The notes under the pieces are model-generated. The model saw only the letters and a program-made list of their open reading frames with translations. It was not told the origin of the DNA and did not search any database. This document shows positions 1-12,437 of a DNA stretch of 64,000 nucleotides, piece by piece; position 1 is the first letter of the stretch; the number at the start of each line of letters is the position of its first letter. Source of the DNA: Mucidula mucida (taxonomy: Eukaryota > Basidiomycota > Agaricomycetes > Agaricales > Physalacriaceae); the NCBI GenBank assembly GCA_015501055.1, contig JADNYV010000127.1, positions 1-64,000 of the forward strand, given 5' to 3'. The position numbers were made by a program, and so were the translations under genes.

Positions 1-398
1 TGTCCAGAAGCTTGCGCTTACTGGACTCGAAATCCCCACCAACTATACTGCCGCTTTTCTGGCTGCTTCTCTTCCTGCTGAGGCCATGAGCAGACCTTGT
101 TTTACACTTGGATCTCTGCCTTTAAGTTAGTGCAACCACCACTCTCGACAACACCATTGCCGACCTCCTCTCTTTCCACCGCTCTCGCAAGGCTGGCAAG
201 GCTCAAACTGTTGAGTCTGCTCTCGCCACTGTTGAATCCGCGCACAAGGCTAAGGGGGAGCGCTACTGTCGGAACCCTAGCTGTCCTTGTCCCCGTGGCC
301 ATACCATTGACAATTGCTGGTCCGCCGGAGGCGGTGCTTATTGTCCTGAGGTTGGTGGTGGCAGGAAGAAGCAGAGGGGCAAGGGAGGCAAGAATTAA
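1..398 (+). pseudogene. Ty1/copia-type Gag C-terminal remnant
   Basis: The first 130 bases read as a Gag-like frame that ends at TAG 128-130. A second frame, open from 126 to TAA 396-398, carries the C-terminal part of Gag. That part has a zinc knuckle of the form C-x4-C-x5-H-x4-C (Cys codons at 267, 282 and 315, His at 300), followed by the Gly-rich WSAGGGAY stretch and a basic Lys/Arg-rich tail. This arrangement is typical of copia-family Gag nucleocapsids of mushroom fungi. No protease, integrase or RT follows downstream, so only a gag fragment remains and the two halves are out of frame. Family assignment rests on the knuckle and tail; the element's 5' part lies outside the window. Confidence 0.6.
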
Positions 399-1063
399 GG
401 CAAAGAGAAGTCTAATCTTGCAGAGCAGAGGGAGAGTGATCAATCTGTAAACAGGAAAGGGGATAGGGGAATGTGCGATGATCAAACAGCGAAGTGCTGA
501 TCAACAATCAGGGATGTGTGGTAGGTGGTCGAAGGTAGTTTCAATCTTCTGTTAGCGACTGACTATAGCCACAAGACTAAACCAGGTACCACAAGAGACT
601 TAGGAACAAAAGTATTTATGTTTGTAGAACTAGGCTAGGCCAGGTGTATAAACAAGATCGGAACTAAAGTACAATAATACTACGCTACTGCTTATATACT
701 AGTAAGTCTGTGTTTGGGACTCTTTGTCCATACATGTTTCCGCTAGGGATAGCTCCACACCCTTGACCCAATGTTATATGCTACTAGTCTGTGAAACCAT
801 TAAATACAGGTGGTAACTGCATGTAAGTAATAATACTGAAACAACCATGTGTGCTACAAGTGTTGGTGGTGTGTATACAATAGGGAATCCATGAGGTATC
901 GGCATGTATGATGTCATCCATGTGTTGAGCATGTGTCCGACATGAGTACGGCTTTGGAAATGAAAAGGAGTATGATTGGTGACAAAACAGATGATGAAAC
1001 AGTCCGTTGGTTGATAAGACAAGCCCCCAATAAGATATGATGAGATGTGAAAATGTGAAAATA
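399..1063. other. Gene-free, AT-rich DNA
   Basis: No coding region with splice logic or recognisable domain was seen. It may hold the 3' part of the copia relative above, but no LTR pair could be identified. Confidence 0.4.
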
Positions 1064-1306
1064 CTGTAGTGTTTCAACCGCAAATTCACATAACGGGTCA
1101 CGGGGGTCTTGAAGTGAAGCTATATATACATCATAACGGGTCACGGACCACTTTGGTCAGGCACAAGCCTCCAAATAAGGAAATTTCAGGTCCCGCTATA
1201 AGCGGAACTGTCCAAAAAAGGCAATTTAAGGGTCTGTGAAGCTGTTTGCTGTAACTTCAGACCATAATGGGTCACAGGCTGTGAAGTTACAGTTGAAACG
1301 CTACAG
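1064..1306 (+). mobile_element. MITE, 243 bases, copy 1
   Basis: The element has terminal inverted repeats beginning CTGTAGTGTTTCAAC on the left and ending in the complement (GAAACGCTACAG) on the right. It is flanked by TA on both sides (1062-1063 and 1307-1308), consistent with a TA target duplication. The interior contains several copies of an AACGGGTCACGG-like motif in both orientations and no coding capacity. A nearly identical copy lies in reverse orientation at 55329-55572, which confirms both ends. TA duplication and short TIRs suggest mobilisation by a Tc1/mariner- or pogo-like transposase; this is inference, since no such transposase is in the window. Confidence 0.85.
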
Positions 1307-4300
1307 TATGGCAATTCATAACACTGTCAAGATAATGTCAAGGCACTTGGTTATGGCCTTTGTCAATATTCATTATTGGCAATGGTAAGGAAAAACAGTG
1401 CTTACTTGATTGTTCCAGAAGCTTAAGAATTATATGCACTCATAAACTGTTGCTTAGAAATCTTGGTAGGCGAGTAGCCGTTAGTGGACAGTGCAGGTAT
1501 TCCGAGGGTAATTCGACCTAAACCCTACCGAACCCGCAAGTACTCGCACCCGCCTTACAGGTACGGGTGATCCGCTAAAATTATTACAGGTTTATTAATG
1601 ATTCCCCCTATATCTGTAATTTGTGCTCACTGCTGACCCCTGTGCACAAAGCACACATTCAATGCCCACCCTATGTTATAGAGGGGAAGGAACACAGCAT
1701 ATGTACTAGGGGCGGCAGATTAGGAGAGTTGAGGAGAGCACAGGAATCTAGACAGTCATGGTAAAGAGGATACCTCTAAGCAAGAAATAAGAAATAGACC
1801 AAACAGAAATCTACAGACTCACAGTTGTGAAGCTAGATGTGTCCACAACGCCCTCCAACCCGTACTAAAACATCTTAATAAGCTGCAGTGCTTGGCACTG
1901 TATTATATTCAGCAAAATGTTGGTCCAGGCAGCCTGTCACAAGAAGTATCCACCCCGGAGTATATCTGAGGGTGCAGCAACTGACAAAGGGTCAATTGGC
2001 AGTTGGTAAATGATTCAGTAGTGCTGCTTGCTTGTAAGGGCTTACATCTTCAAATCCTTATTGCATTAGTGTTTGTGCAAAGACAAACACTAGAATGTGC
2101 GCCAAACATTGTAGAGTCAAACCAGGTCAAAAAGCAAGGCAGAAAAAAGAAAAGAAGGATAAATGGCACCAGAAACTGGTTCTTGGGCTAATAAGCACCA
2201 TACAAATAGTGGGCTGCAATGTATAAGGACAAGAGAAAGATTCAAGCTGATTGATCTCTATTCAGTGACTGCTGGAACATTTGGCCAGCTTGATAATTGG
2301 GCAGTTCATTTGTAATATTGTTTCTGACCAATGTTGCCATTGTAGGGCCTCAAATAAACATCAGAAAATCACTAAAATGATGTAGTAAGCTACAGGTAAG
2401 TATTAGTATTACAAGTACTTGCCCTAGGTGCCACAGACTTCTCTAACTATGGGTGATTATGGGTTATGCGGGTTGCAACAGGTTAACAGACGGAAACCCT
2501 CACCCGTACCTGCAACCCAAACCAGGTTGCTGACCTGGACTATTTACTACTACTAGCTATTAACTTTGCTGCATCTAAAAATGCCTTCTGGCTACATAGA
2601 GTTATAAAAGAAAGGCATTTAACAGTAGTTTGCACTTGCTATATGCTCTACCAGGCAATATCAGTGGATACAGAGACCAGAGACATGTGCAAAAATAACG
2701 GTATTTGGCAACAATGTGGTGATATTAGATTGTATGCTGTGGAAAGTTTCACATAGCGCTGTAGCACCTATAAATATGTATCATATTTTCCTTTACCATT
2801 ATATCCTGCCGTAAGTTGACCAACCAACCACACAGATTGCTTTTTTCTTCTTCAAGTCCGTCTTCCTATAAGTACAGACTTGAAACAGACTCAATTCCTG
2901 TGGATGCCCCGTTGTCAAGGCCCAATTCATGGTGAATTGTCAGGTCAAGTATCTATGCTGGTTGCTTGACTAGATTTATGGTAAGCCTTATCATCATTCT
3001 TCTACCACTGGCTTTGCTTACTAACCTTAAGCTTCTACATTCTTACAATTACACCGCCTTTCCACTGCTTGCACTTCATCATATCAAATTCCCTTATCTA
3101 TTGTGTTGTTATTGCCTGTAGTATTGTCACTCCACCTATACTCTAGTATCAGCATCCCTACTAGTACCACTGCCATTATATTGTCATCTTCACCAGTAGT
3201 GGTATCATCATTACCATAATACATATCTATTGTCAATATAAACCATGCTAAACTCTTCATGTGCACATTCCAAGTTTCAAGTCTGTTCAATAACAATATT
3301 GCAGAGTTGCTATGCCTGTGTCTGCTAAGCATTGTTGGTGGTGGCAACAGCAATCCCCAAACCCCCAAAATTGATATCATAAAATTTCCAGTGAGCTTTG
3401 TAGCACAGTAGACCTGTAGAACTATAGTTATGGAGTGTCAGGTACAGTGCTCTATAATAGGACAGGCCATTCTAGGTAGTGATATATAACGGGGGTGAAT
3501 CTATAAGCACTATGAGAACTACTGTACTAACGCGACCGGATCTTCACAGCATGTTACGCGTTATGATTGTGAACTAAATTACCAGTAGTTCATCCAGGGT
3601 CCATAGACCATATTGGGAGCTGCGGGAGGCGGCGGCGCGAGCCGCCCCGGCGAAAATTTCCGCATTTGGGCTGATCCCGACAAAATTTACCATTGTTACG
3701 TGTTATGGAAGCCGAATTAGTTCACTTCACGGGGCCCTGTGACGCGTTATGTGAATTAATGGTTGCGTTAGTACAGTATCACACTATTGAGGAATATCCC
3801 GTCCTTTTCTTCTGGAGTATCCCAAGATGTTTAATAGACACATTGTGGCTTGAACTTACTCTAAGTCTCCAAGGAGAGCGGAGTTTGTAAGAGGTTGTGC
3901 ATGCCAAAATCATGGACACAGCTTGGTGCCTATACTCAACAATGAACCATCCACTACTGGAACACACTGTGCGGAAGAGTGACTTCAAGAAACTCTACAA
4001 CTTGGTAGAGTATTTTTCTCTTCTGTTCTTCTTCATAACAGGTCCAGCTAGGTTTCTGACAACTTCTCAGACAATCTGGTCCCCGGCGTCAGCCACTGAA
4101 CCGCGCCAACAAAATATCAAGCACTCTGAAATGGCTTCAATCCTTCATGGCGGGTAAGTAGTACTTCAGTTCAATTGTCTGCAAAATTCTACTAGCCTCA
4201 AAAAGAAATCTGCCATGTTCAACTTCCTGTATGTCCCGTTTCTCAGTAAACCCGCTTCCTTCAGACGAGTCATCACGGTCACAGTGATTCCGTCACCCCC

Positions 4301-5041
4301 CCCCCCCCCCCCCCGCTACTGCGCTGTCGTTTTAAGGATGGGCACCCCACAGAGTTCATCTAGGGTACACTGGTACTAGGCAACATTCAAGAATCTCTAT
4401 GGCCCACAGCTACGGCAGTATTGCCTTGGGATACTTATGCATCCTCCCGAAGAAGCTGCTGAGAAGCTGCTGATGAGCTCGCCAAATGCTTTAGATGGAC
4501 ATTGGCTCTACTTAATGGTCGACTTCATGCTTCAACACCGCAGAACCGCCCAGAATGATGTATTCTGTTTGGTTTTGTCTGCCGCCCATGTGTACGCACA
4601 CTATTCTCGATGGGAGGATGCGCAAGCACAACAGTGGCAACATCGGAGATCAACACGAGTTAGCTCTTATCACCGCAACGATCTCATTTTACTTTGCAGA
4701 GACACGAGTATGAAACGAGAGGCGTACACATCAGAGTAGTTGATTGCCTGTGGTGCAAACGCTTAAATCCAGCGCTTCAGACGCCAGTCCTACCGGTGTG
4801 AACAGCATCCGGACGACTGCATATGTACATGAGCTCAGAGCTATCTGCGCGCATCTGGAAGACAATAGGATATCGGGCTAGCCAGCTTGCCCACCGTTGG
4901 TCAAGTAATATCATGTGCAGAATAACAACGACTTATCGAGTCTTCTACTACAACTCCAAAAGACACAGAGCGAACACGTTACACCAGAACAGGAGTTGAC
5001 ATTGCATATACAAGCAGCTGTGATTGGACATTCATACAATG
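1307..5041. other. Gene-poor, AT-rich intergenic block
   Basis: About 3.7 kb without a supportable gene. Short reading frames (for example near 3084-3380 and 3693-4157) lack domains, splice partners or signal peptides. Two stretches around 1500-1570 and 2455-2540 carry ACCCGC/ACGGGT-type short repeats that look like fragments of degraded transposon ends, but no element could be delimited. Confidence 0.4.
4296..4314 (+). repeat. Poly-C tract (19 C)
   Basis: An uninterrupted run of 19 cytosines in intergenic DNA. Its length in the assembly may be unreliable. Confidence 0.9.
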
Positions 5042-7077
5042 CTAATGTCGAATGAGTTCGTCGTGCTGCTCTTTCGCGAAACGCGGCGTTATGTTACAGT
5101 CGAACGGGGTCAAGGCACTAGGAAACATAGTGAACACTGTTGTAAATTCAAAAGGAAAGCAGAGCTTACCTGATTGTCCCAGGTATCGGTAAAAGTGCAG
5201 GAATGATAGGCATTCCTGTCTTGTCTTTCACGGGCGATATGTCAAAAGCAGACAGAGACATGGCGATCGTGATGTAGAGCGAAGCATCCGCAAGCAGGCG
5301 CGCGGGACACAATCTGTCCCATGATTGAGATCAACCTCAAAACCCAAAAGAACAGCGTACCGCCGACCGAAACCAAAGAGGTATTCGAAAGGGTCTTGCT
5401 CAGGATTCGGTCCCATGAAGCGGTCTGGGTTGAACACGAAAGGCTTAGTATACACGCTGCGATCGCGAGCCATTTGCCTTTCTGGCGCGTCAGTCTGCAG
5501 GAGCTATGCGGGCGTAGACAAACACACCAGATATTCGCGAAAACAATGCTGCCTTTAGGAATGAAGTATCCGTCGTGAACGTCGTCCTCGATTGTTGTAT
5601 GTGGGATGCCTATATGTATACGTCAAGACGTGTAAGGACTTGCCGGTAGAGAGACTCACCAGTAGGAGCAGCAGGATGCATCCGCGTTACCTCCCGAATG
5701 AGAGCGTCTACGAAAGGAAGCTGTTTTCGGTCCTCAAAGGTCGGTAGGCGTCCGCGACCGCAGACGGCGTCGATTTCAGCTTGTGCCTTCTTCTGCGCTT
5801 CAGGATGGAGTGCCATCATCAAGAAGAAGCAGTGGATTGTGATTGCGGTCTGACAAACGGTCAACACGCCGATAACGAACACACCCACAAATGCACTCAC
5901 GGTCTCTGCTCCAGCTAAAGGAAAACTGAGGGCAAGTATAAGAACAATAGAGGAGACTTACCTCCCAGGAGAGCACCAGCACCGTGAAGAAGGATCTCTT
6001 CATCCTCACTAGAGATGTTCTGCTTTAACCATTTGGCCGTGAAAGACTCTTCGGCCGTCCCAGCCGCCTGACCACCATCAATTCTGAACGTGGCCCAGGT
6101 AATCAAGCCACTCACCAATTGCTTCTTCACGAAATTGAAGGGAGTTTCGATCATGTTGAGGTACTGCGGTGCTAGTTCTTTTGCCGTTGTTTGAAACCTG
6201 CTCCAGGAAACCAGTCGGGTAAGTGTCGCACTAGGTAGAATCTAAGTTCAGGACAGCAATGATGTACTGGTTGGGCGTACAAAAGGGAAATTGATTGACC
6301 AAGTAGGCCCCCGGAGCTGCGACCTGCATGAAAGTCAGTTTTGCATGTGCTTTGAAACGAAGAGCAGTTACAGTATTGAATGTGTGCAGGGCATCGTTTG
6401 TAGTCTTGATCCATTCATCGTCGTAGTTCTTTGTTGTGTATCCGTATGCAATCCGAAAGATGATGGCGCCCGAATGCTGAAAACAATGATCGACGAGGCG
6501 CTCTGGATGATCCGTGCACAGCTCGAGGAATTTCGGGCATGGAACTCTGCTTGGGGCCAGAAAGCGCGAATCATGGAAGGAGTGCCCAGTTCTAGGTGGA
6601 ACTGTCGCCTTATAACTGTGAGAGATCTTGTTCACCAAGTCAAAGCCCAAAGAATTACCTCGATTGTTTGAAAGCTGGCCCGTAGGCGAGTAAACCCCGT
6701 CGACTTCTGCCATCCCATGAGGTCCCCAGCCATCGCGAGGTAAGGCCGCGAGGAATATGTCGTCCCTTCTTATCAAGTATCTCTTTCGCTTTCTCGTGGG
6801 TATTGATGACCACGACGGTCGTTGGTCCTACCGATAGCGAAATAAGAGGCCCTAGGACAACGTCAGCTAGACACCTCGGAAGAGTACAAGGAGACTAGCC
6901 GTATGTTTCCCTCCATTTCCCAAAGACCTCCCAATCACGCCCAGTGGGCATGTCCAATAGATTCCGATAAGGGGAGACCAGGCGGCCAGGAGGCTTGGGC
7001 AGTCTTTTCCTCTTGAACCATATTCCGATGATGAGGACGGCTAAGAGTGATAGCACACTGTTGGTCGCTGAGAGCAT
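5042..7077 (-). pseudogene. Cytochrome P450 (decayed), paralogue of the gene at 38371
   Basis: The start codon at 7077 opens a membrane anchor followed by the proline-rich hinge LPKPPG. Downstream exons encode the conserved PDWFPGAGF segment, the I-helix region, the K-helix ExxR as IREVTR, the PERF-like FNPDRF and the heme loop. The heme loop is split by an intron and reads FGFGRRLCPA, with Ala where Gly is usual after Cys-Pro. The last exons end at the TAG whose complement is 5042-5044. At least three frameshifts are visible: after the DKKG stretch near 6770, near 6690 (GFT to YGPAFKQ), and near 6190 where GAGFKQ loses one base before TAKELAPQ. Introns are otherwise normal. Family function would be ER-bound monooxygenation. 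Substrate is unknown, and the gene is probably inactive unless the indels are assembly errors. Confidence 0.8.
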
Positions 7078-8129
7078 CAGGAAAGGATGGGATCAAATGG
7101 TAGGTCCAAACTTTCGCCGAGTCAAGTACTATTAAGAGAGCACAAGTGTACCGTGGAACCCATCACAATCTACTTGAGGGAAGAGTCGACCTCAGGTGAA
7201 CCCGCTAATCAGAAAACGTTGTCGAGTAGAACACAAGGAATGCAGAGTTTGTGTGGTCAAACACCCAGGTGTGCTTCGAAAATCGGTCTTCTGTAGAATA
7301 ACGAGATATTGTGAGAGAGGGAAGCTGTAAGAAAGCACATTGTTCGTCATTCGTGAGTCCTGGAGCGTCTGTGCCAACTCTAACAAGTCTAACCAAAGTC
7401 TAACGAAGAAATGAAAATCCAGTGTCACGGTCATGGGGAGTCACAGTTGACCGGATACTTCCTGCCATCATCATCACGTACATGGGGACACTGGGCACGC
7501 ACAGAAGAGGGGATATGCACAGCTTATATTTCTTTGCTGATGTGCGCTGGCCCTCTCGCTTTGAGTCATCAAATGAACCGAGGGACCCTCTGTCACTCTA
7601 AGATGAATACCGCCAACCACCGGTGGAGTCGCGTAGAACTTGGTAGTTGTTCACTGTTTCAACCACATCACATCTTCGAACTGACAAAACAGGATGTTAT
7701 GTTACGCAGAATGTTGCTCTTCTCGTCGCCCGTCCTCGTACATCTTTGTTGATGGAAGGATGTCTCTTCAATCGTCACGATACGCGGGTTCGTTGGTACC
7801 CATTGGCCCCATAGATGAGGACGTGTCAGTAGTCTCGCCAAGTTGAACAGGAGCGGTAAGAAAGACCTGGGTTTTGTGAGTCCTTTTGCCTTCTTCCTCA
7901 GACTTGTCCTAATCGCTCAATAGCCCACGACTTACTGTATTGTGATTCTAACAACACAGCTATGTGAATCATCGTCGCTGTTAGACTCGAACCGGACGTT
8001 TTACCTACGTAGATTCTCACTCCTCAGATGATGAGCGCGGGCTGAGTCGCCGTGGACACCATCAGTCTGCCTTGAGGATAGGTTAAAAACGACTCACTCA
8101 CACTGTTACGTCTACCTCCTCCAACCATC
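7078..8129. other. Intergenic, no supported gene
   Basis: Short reading frames only (for example 7411-7752) without domains or splice partners. The last 100 bases are the 5' region of the gene starting at 8130. Confidence 0.4.
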
Positions 8130-9648
8130 ATGTCGCCAACTCTCGAGACCTACGGATACAACGTAGCCGAAGTTCAGTCCATAATGTCTGCGAACTTGCA
8201 TCCTGCAATTCTCCTCGCTTTCTGCCATGGAATTTACACCTGCATCTTCTTCAGTGCATTGTATTATATAAGTAGGTGCTTCTCGACAAAACGTCCCATC
8301 CCATATTAACCTTTTATCTAGTCGAGAGCACGCAGCGCAATTGGAAACGGGTTACCCTTGCCGGCATCATCTTGTTCTTATGGGTTTCGAACACTGTCCT
8401 ACTGAGTTTGAACTGGGAAGGTGTTGACCAGACCTTCATTACCCATGGGACATCATTGGAAGCCGAATTCTACTTTGACGATGAAGCATCGCAGCTTGCC
8501 ATAATCGTACTTCGTGCTTTTAATGTCCTCATTGCAGACCTGATCGTGGTGCGTACACTCGTCAACCCTCAGTAGTCCCGAACCGTGATAGCTTGGATTA
8601 GATTTGGCGTTGTTATGTGGTATACGGCGGAAGTCTGAAAATCATCGCTGTACCCAGCCTTTGCGTGATCACTGAGACCAGTGAGTCCTATTTCTCGACA
8701 GGCATGTCCCTCTCAATTTTGTATTTAGTTGGGGTGTGCATAGTCATTGTCACCTCTGTTGCTGATATACACTTCGTTGGTGACAGCCAAGCAAATTGGT
8801 CGCTGATCTATTACTCGATGACTGTGGCCACAAACAGCTTGTGTACTACTCTCATCCTCTTTCGCATTATGCAAGTAAGTGGCATCAGTGCCGGCCTCAA
8901 AACTTACCGCGGCATCATCGAAATCCTCATCGAATCAGCTGCTCTGTACGCAGTTGTCTACCTTGCTCTCGTCATAGCGTATGCCTACCAATACTACTCT
9001 CTGGAAGATGGGAGTTACATGACCGCCTACAAGTACCCTGTGGTCATGTCCTACAGCATCACCGTAGGTACTCATTCAGTGACATCCACCTGCTAACTTA
9101 TGATTGTAGGGTATTGCCCCGACGCTCATCATCGCTCTGTCATGGCTGGGAAATCGCGTCCCGACGACTCATGGACGCGCCCATCGCTCCCGCACATGCG
9201 AACCAATGTTCTCTCGGTCACGGAGTCCTTGCATTTCGCCAGGGCACCCAATCACAGCACGCAAACGACGACCACGAACACGGAGAACATTGATCTGGAG
9301 GCACAGACTGAGCTTAGGCAAGACGGAGATGAAGATCGCGTCGCGTCGGCATCTGGTTCTCGGGTGAAGGGAAGGTTTGAGGTTAGCAAGCGGATCGCGA
9401 TGTATGCGCTGGCGGCAGCCAAAGTTCTTCCTTCTATAGACCCCCACGCCTTTCGGCCGGAATCTGATTTGGATGTTTTGAGCTTGTTGAGGGATAGAAC
9501 ATACAGTCAGAGAGAGAGAGAGAGAGAATCTACCTTCCAGGCACTGAACAACACGGAAAAATCCTTGCCTGAATGCGGTCGGCGGCTTCAATGTTCCACT
9601 AACGTCGGAGAGAAGAACGTGCCGTGTCCTTATCTCGCCCGGCGGTAG
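8130..9648 (+). CDS. 7-TM integral membrane protein of the Agaricomycete type
   Basis: Five exons join cleanly: 8130-8271, 8322-8548, 8602-8680, 8729-9063 and 9110-9648, with GT-AG introns of about 46-53 bases. The product has seven hydrophobic segments (for example ILLAFCHGIYTCIFF, LAGIILFLWVSNTVLLS and the IESAALYAVVYLALVIAYAY region), the IIEILIESAALY motif seen in this large mushroom family, and GIAPTLII entering a charged cytoplasmic tail. The tail changes frame near 9140: ESLHFARAP and the acidic stretch fit the frame ending at 9648, whereas the splice junction leads into another frame. One base is probably missing there. An (AG)n run near 9511-9528 encodes RERERE. Function is unknown; the same family occurs at 32679. 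The tail end is uncertain. Confidence 0.75.
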
Positions 9649-9812
9649 AGTTTACCTACACGAAGATAAGCCCCTCCAGAATCGTAGGTAGGCGGGCTGG
9701 ATTTACCTGCAGTGTGAAACTGAAGCCGTTGCTGAACTGCGCCACGAAGTCAGTCAGTCAAGTCGGCTGAGATTTCATCTCCTTTCCGAGTCAGAACTCA
9801 TCATTTAGAGCG

Positions 9813-10102
9813 ATAAGTTAGCCAGGGTTTCCGTTCCTTGTGGACGCGGAAATGAATAGAATCAGAAAGATCTAATCTTCCAGGAGGGACTGTGAGTGAA
9901 ATCCCCTTGAGGTGAGATATGAGTAGCGAGGGGTTGCGGGTGAGCTGGTGGAAACCGCCTGTCCAGGCGGGAACGGGAAAGGGGCACAGACACCGTCAGA
10001 GCGGTCACGTGACCCAGAGGAAACCTTTCCCGAAACACCAGACACAGACGCAAGGCGAACCCGAGACCGTACTAAGAACAAGGGTACGAGACCGGATCAA
10101 CC
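9813..10102 (-). repeat. Ngaro split direct repeat B2
   Basis: The 290-base outer terminal repeat matches B1 at 10371-10660 with only a few substitutions. It starts ATAAGTTAGCCAGGGTTTCC on the plus strand. Confidence 0.9.
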
Positions 10103-10142
10103 CCGCGTGAGCGGACAAACTATAGGGAAGTGGCGGGTGGGA

Positions 10143-10370
10143 ATTCGAAAATTCCACAAAGACCGAGGAGAATAACGCGACGAGAATGCGCTGATGGACG
10201 CGCAGAGGAAAAGAGCAAAGCGCGTCCAACGCCGGCAGTGCTTACATTATCCCCAAAGATGGGACCAGCCGGTCCTGGCACTTGCCGGCTCTGCGGACCT
10301 CACACATTTCTAGCTAACTTATCTAATACTTAGACTTCACGCTCGTTCCTCACATTAGTCTAAGCTAGCA
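10143..10370 (-). repeat. Ngaro split direct repeat A2
   Basis: The 228-base direct copy of A1 (15859-16086), ending on the plus strand in GTCTAAGCTAGCA. It directly abuts B1, so the A/B junction of the presumed circular intermediate is preserved at 10370/10371. Confidence 0.9.
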
Positions 10371-10660
10371 ATAAGTTAGCCAGGGTTTCCGTTCCTTGTG
10401 GACCCGGAAATGAATAGAATCAGAAAGATCTAATCTTCCAGGAGGGACTGTGAGTGAAATCCCCTTGAGGTGAGATATGAGTAGCGAGGGGTTGCGGGTG
10501 AGCTGGTGGAAACCGCCTGTCCAGGCGGGAACGGGAAAGGGGCACAGACACCGTCAGAGCGGTTACGTGACCCAGAGGAAACCTTTCCCAAAACACCAGA
10601 CACAGACGCAAGGTGAACCCGAGACCGTACTAAGAACAAGGGTACGAGACCAGATCAACC
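10371..10660 (-). repeat. Ngaro split direct repeat B1
   Basis: Inner copy of B, 290 bases, lying immediately downstream (in element orientation) of the recombinase gene. Confidence 0.9.
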
Positions 10661-10785
10661 ACCCCGGAGCAGAGCTCCTAAGAGCTGAAAGCTCGCTTCC
10701 GGACGAGGAACCTATGTCCGGAAAACCCACACGGAGCCCTGAGAAGGGAACGAACCAATAAAACTGAATAAACAAATAACAAACA

Positions 10786-11898
10786 TCAAATTCCCAAATC
10801 CTCCAAATCCTCCTGCAAACCATTTGCCTTGGCGAACTCCTTCCTCTTCTGGGCCCACGCCCGTGATAGAGCAGCTAGAATGATCTGCTCCAGACGCCTC
10901 CAATAAATCAGAAAACACATTGAAGACCATCCACCAATCTTCATAACCACCTCAGGGGCGACTCCATCCTTCAAAAGTTGAACTGTGCAACCAATGCGAT
11001 AGCTGTGACCAAAGACATGCTCCAGATGCGCGTCGCGGTATACCCGAGTCGTAAAATTCAAAAAGAAAGGCTTGGAAAAGGACTTCCAAGAACGACCAAC
11101 TCTGTAAGCGAAGAGGGGAGTCAAAGACGACGCAGAATGGTTAACCATCAGATGGTTCTCCATCGCAGCCACGGGGCAGAGATCATCGTTCGTCTGTGTG
11201 AGAATGCATTTCCCCCCAATAATACCCGTCGTCTTTGTCCAAGGAAGATCAATCACCAAGACCTCGCGTCCTAATTGTCTTGAGCGCAACATTGTGCAAC
11301 CGCGCATAATGTGACGAAGACGGTCGATCTTCTTCTCCGAAGGAACAGTCACTTCACCAAGACGTCTACAGCCCCAAAACGCTGCTGTAGCTGTCGCCCA
11401 TAGTGCTGCGCCCTCTGGGGAATCCAATCATACTGCCTTCCGCAGAGCGCAAAGATGTACCAACGTCACCGGACCCCGAGGAGGACGCTTAAACTTGACA
11501 CCCTCTTTCATCGCGGTCTTCAAAACCAACGGAACCCAACTGTCCTTCCCATACAAGGAGCCAAGTTGAGCTTGTGCCAAAATGCAAGGCCGTTCAACGA
11601 GTTCTTGATGGCACCATGGCCTATGTCCCACCCGCGTTCGCAACAAAGCGGCAAGAAGTGGCACAGGAGCCGGCATGCGCAATGATTCCGGAATCCTGTG
11701 CGAGTCGCAGAACTGGGTGAATCGAATCAGACCGGCACCGTACACGTTAAGCGTCTCTGGTACCACGGATCCTGCCAGCTTCGAGAAAACCAGAGCCTGG
11801 AGTGCGGGGGAGATGACTGAGCTGCATTGGCTGCGCTGTCTCTCGAAAACGGTGTTGTCCACATTATCGCTCTGCGATTGGCGGCAACGGGAGGCCAA
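10786..11898 (-). pseudogene. Ngaro tyrosine recombinase (one nonsense codon)
   Basis: The frame encodes a phage-integrase-fold recombinase. The N-terminal SAM-like DNA-binding part includes LNVYGAGLIRFTQFCDSHRI, and the catalytic part has Arg in FWGCRRLGE, the H-x-x-R box as GHSYRIG, and the nucleophilic Tyr in FLIYWRR, preceded by IGGWSS. The frame is interrupted once by TGA (complement of 11428-11430), between ALRKAV and LDSPEGAAL, with the frame otherwise open on both sides. A CGA-to-TGA change would explain this. In the family it catalyses insertion of circular cDNA. A further N-terminal exon upstream of 11898 (to about 12250) is possible but could not be resolved. Confidence 0.85.
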
Positions 11899-12437
11899 AA
11901 GGACTCGGCTCGTAATAGGAAGATGCCCGGGTGCGCGCGCCTTCGTAGGAGGGAGCGCGAGCGACGCCGCGAGACGGTATCTCTAATTGTGTCCTCCAAG
12001 TCAGAGGAAGAAAGATAGAGACTGGGAGAGGCTGACCATCTGCTGCGAGACAGTAAGAGCAATAGGATAGAGGAGGCGCTCTACGGGCTGTTGGCGTAAA
12101 CGCTGCGATCTCGCGTGTCTTTTTGCCAAAAAGCGAGTTCCTGTCCATAGGGGACGGGCGAGGTCCCGACGAGTTGAATAACGACGGTCCAAAGCTGGCA
12201 TGATCGTGGTAAACGCAAATATCTTAGACCTACAGCACAGCCACAACAATCACTTATTCAAGCACCGTCCTCTAATACAGCAACAAACAAACATTCATTT
12301 ACAGCAAAGATAATATCATAAGAGCACGAAATACAGCAAAGCAATCAGTAACTAAGTAGCAGATCAATTGGGAAAGCAGGATATTCATATCTGTCCCAAA
12401 GTCAGTGCTAAAATCTAACCAATATAGGAGAAACCCA

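Noticed and set aside
1480..2540. hAT-like terminal repeats (ACCCGC/ACGGGT motifs)
   Set aside because: Motifs recur but no pair of inverted ends or target duplication could be delimited.
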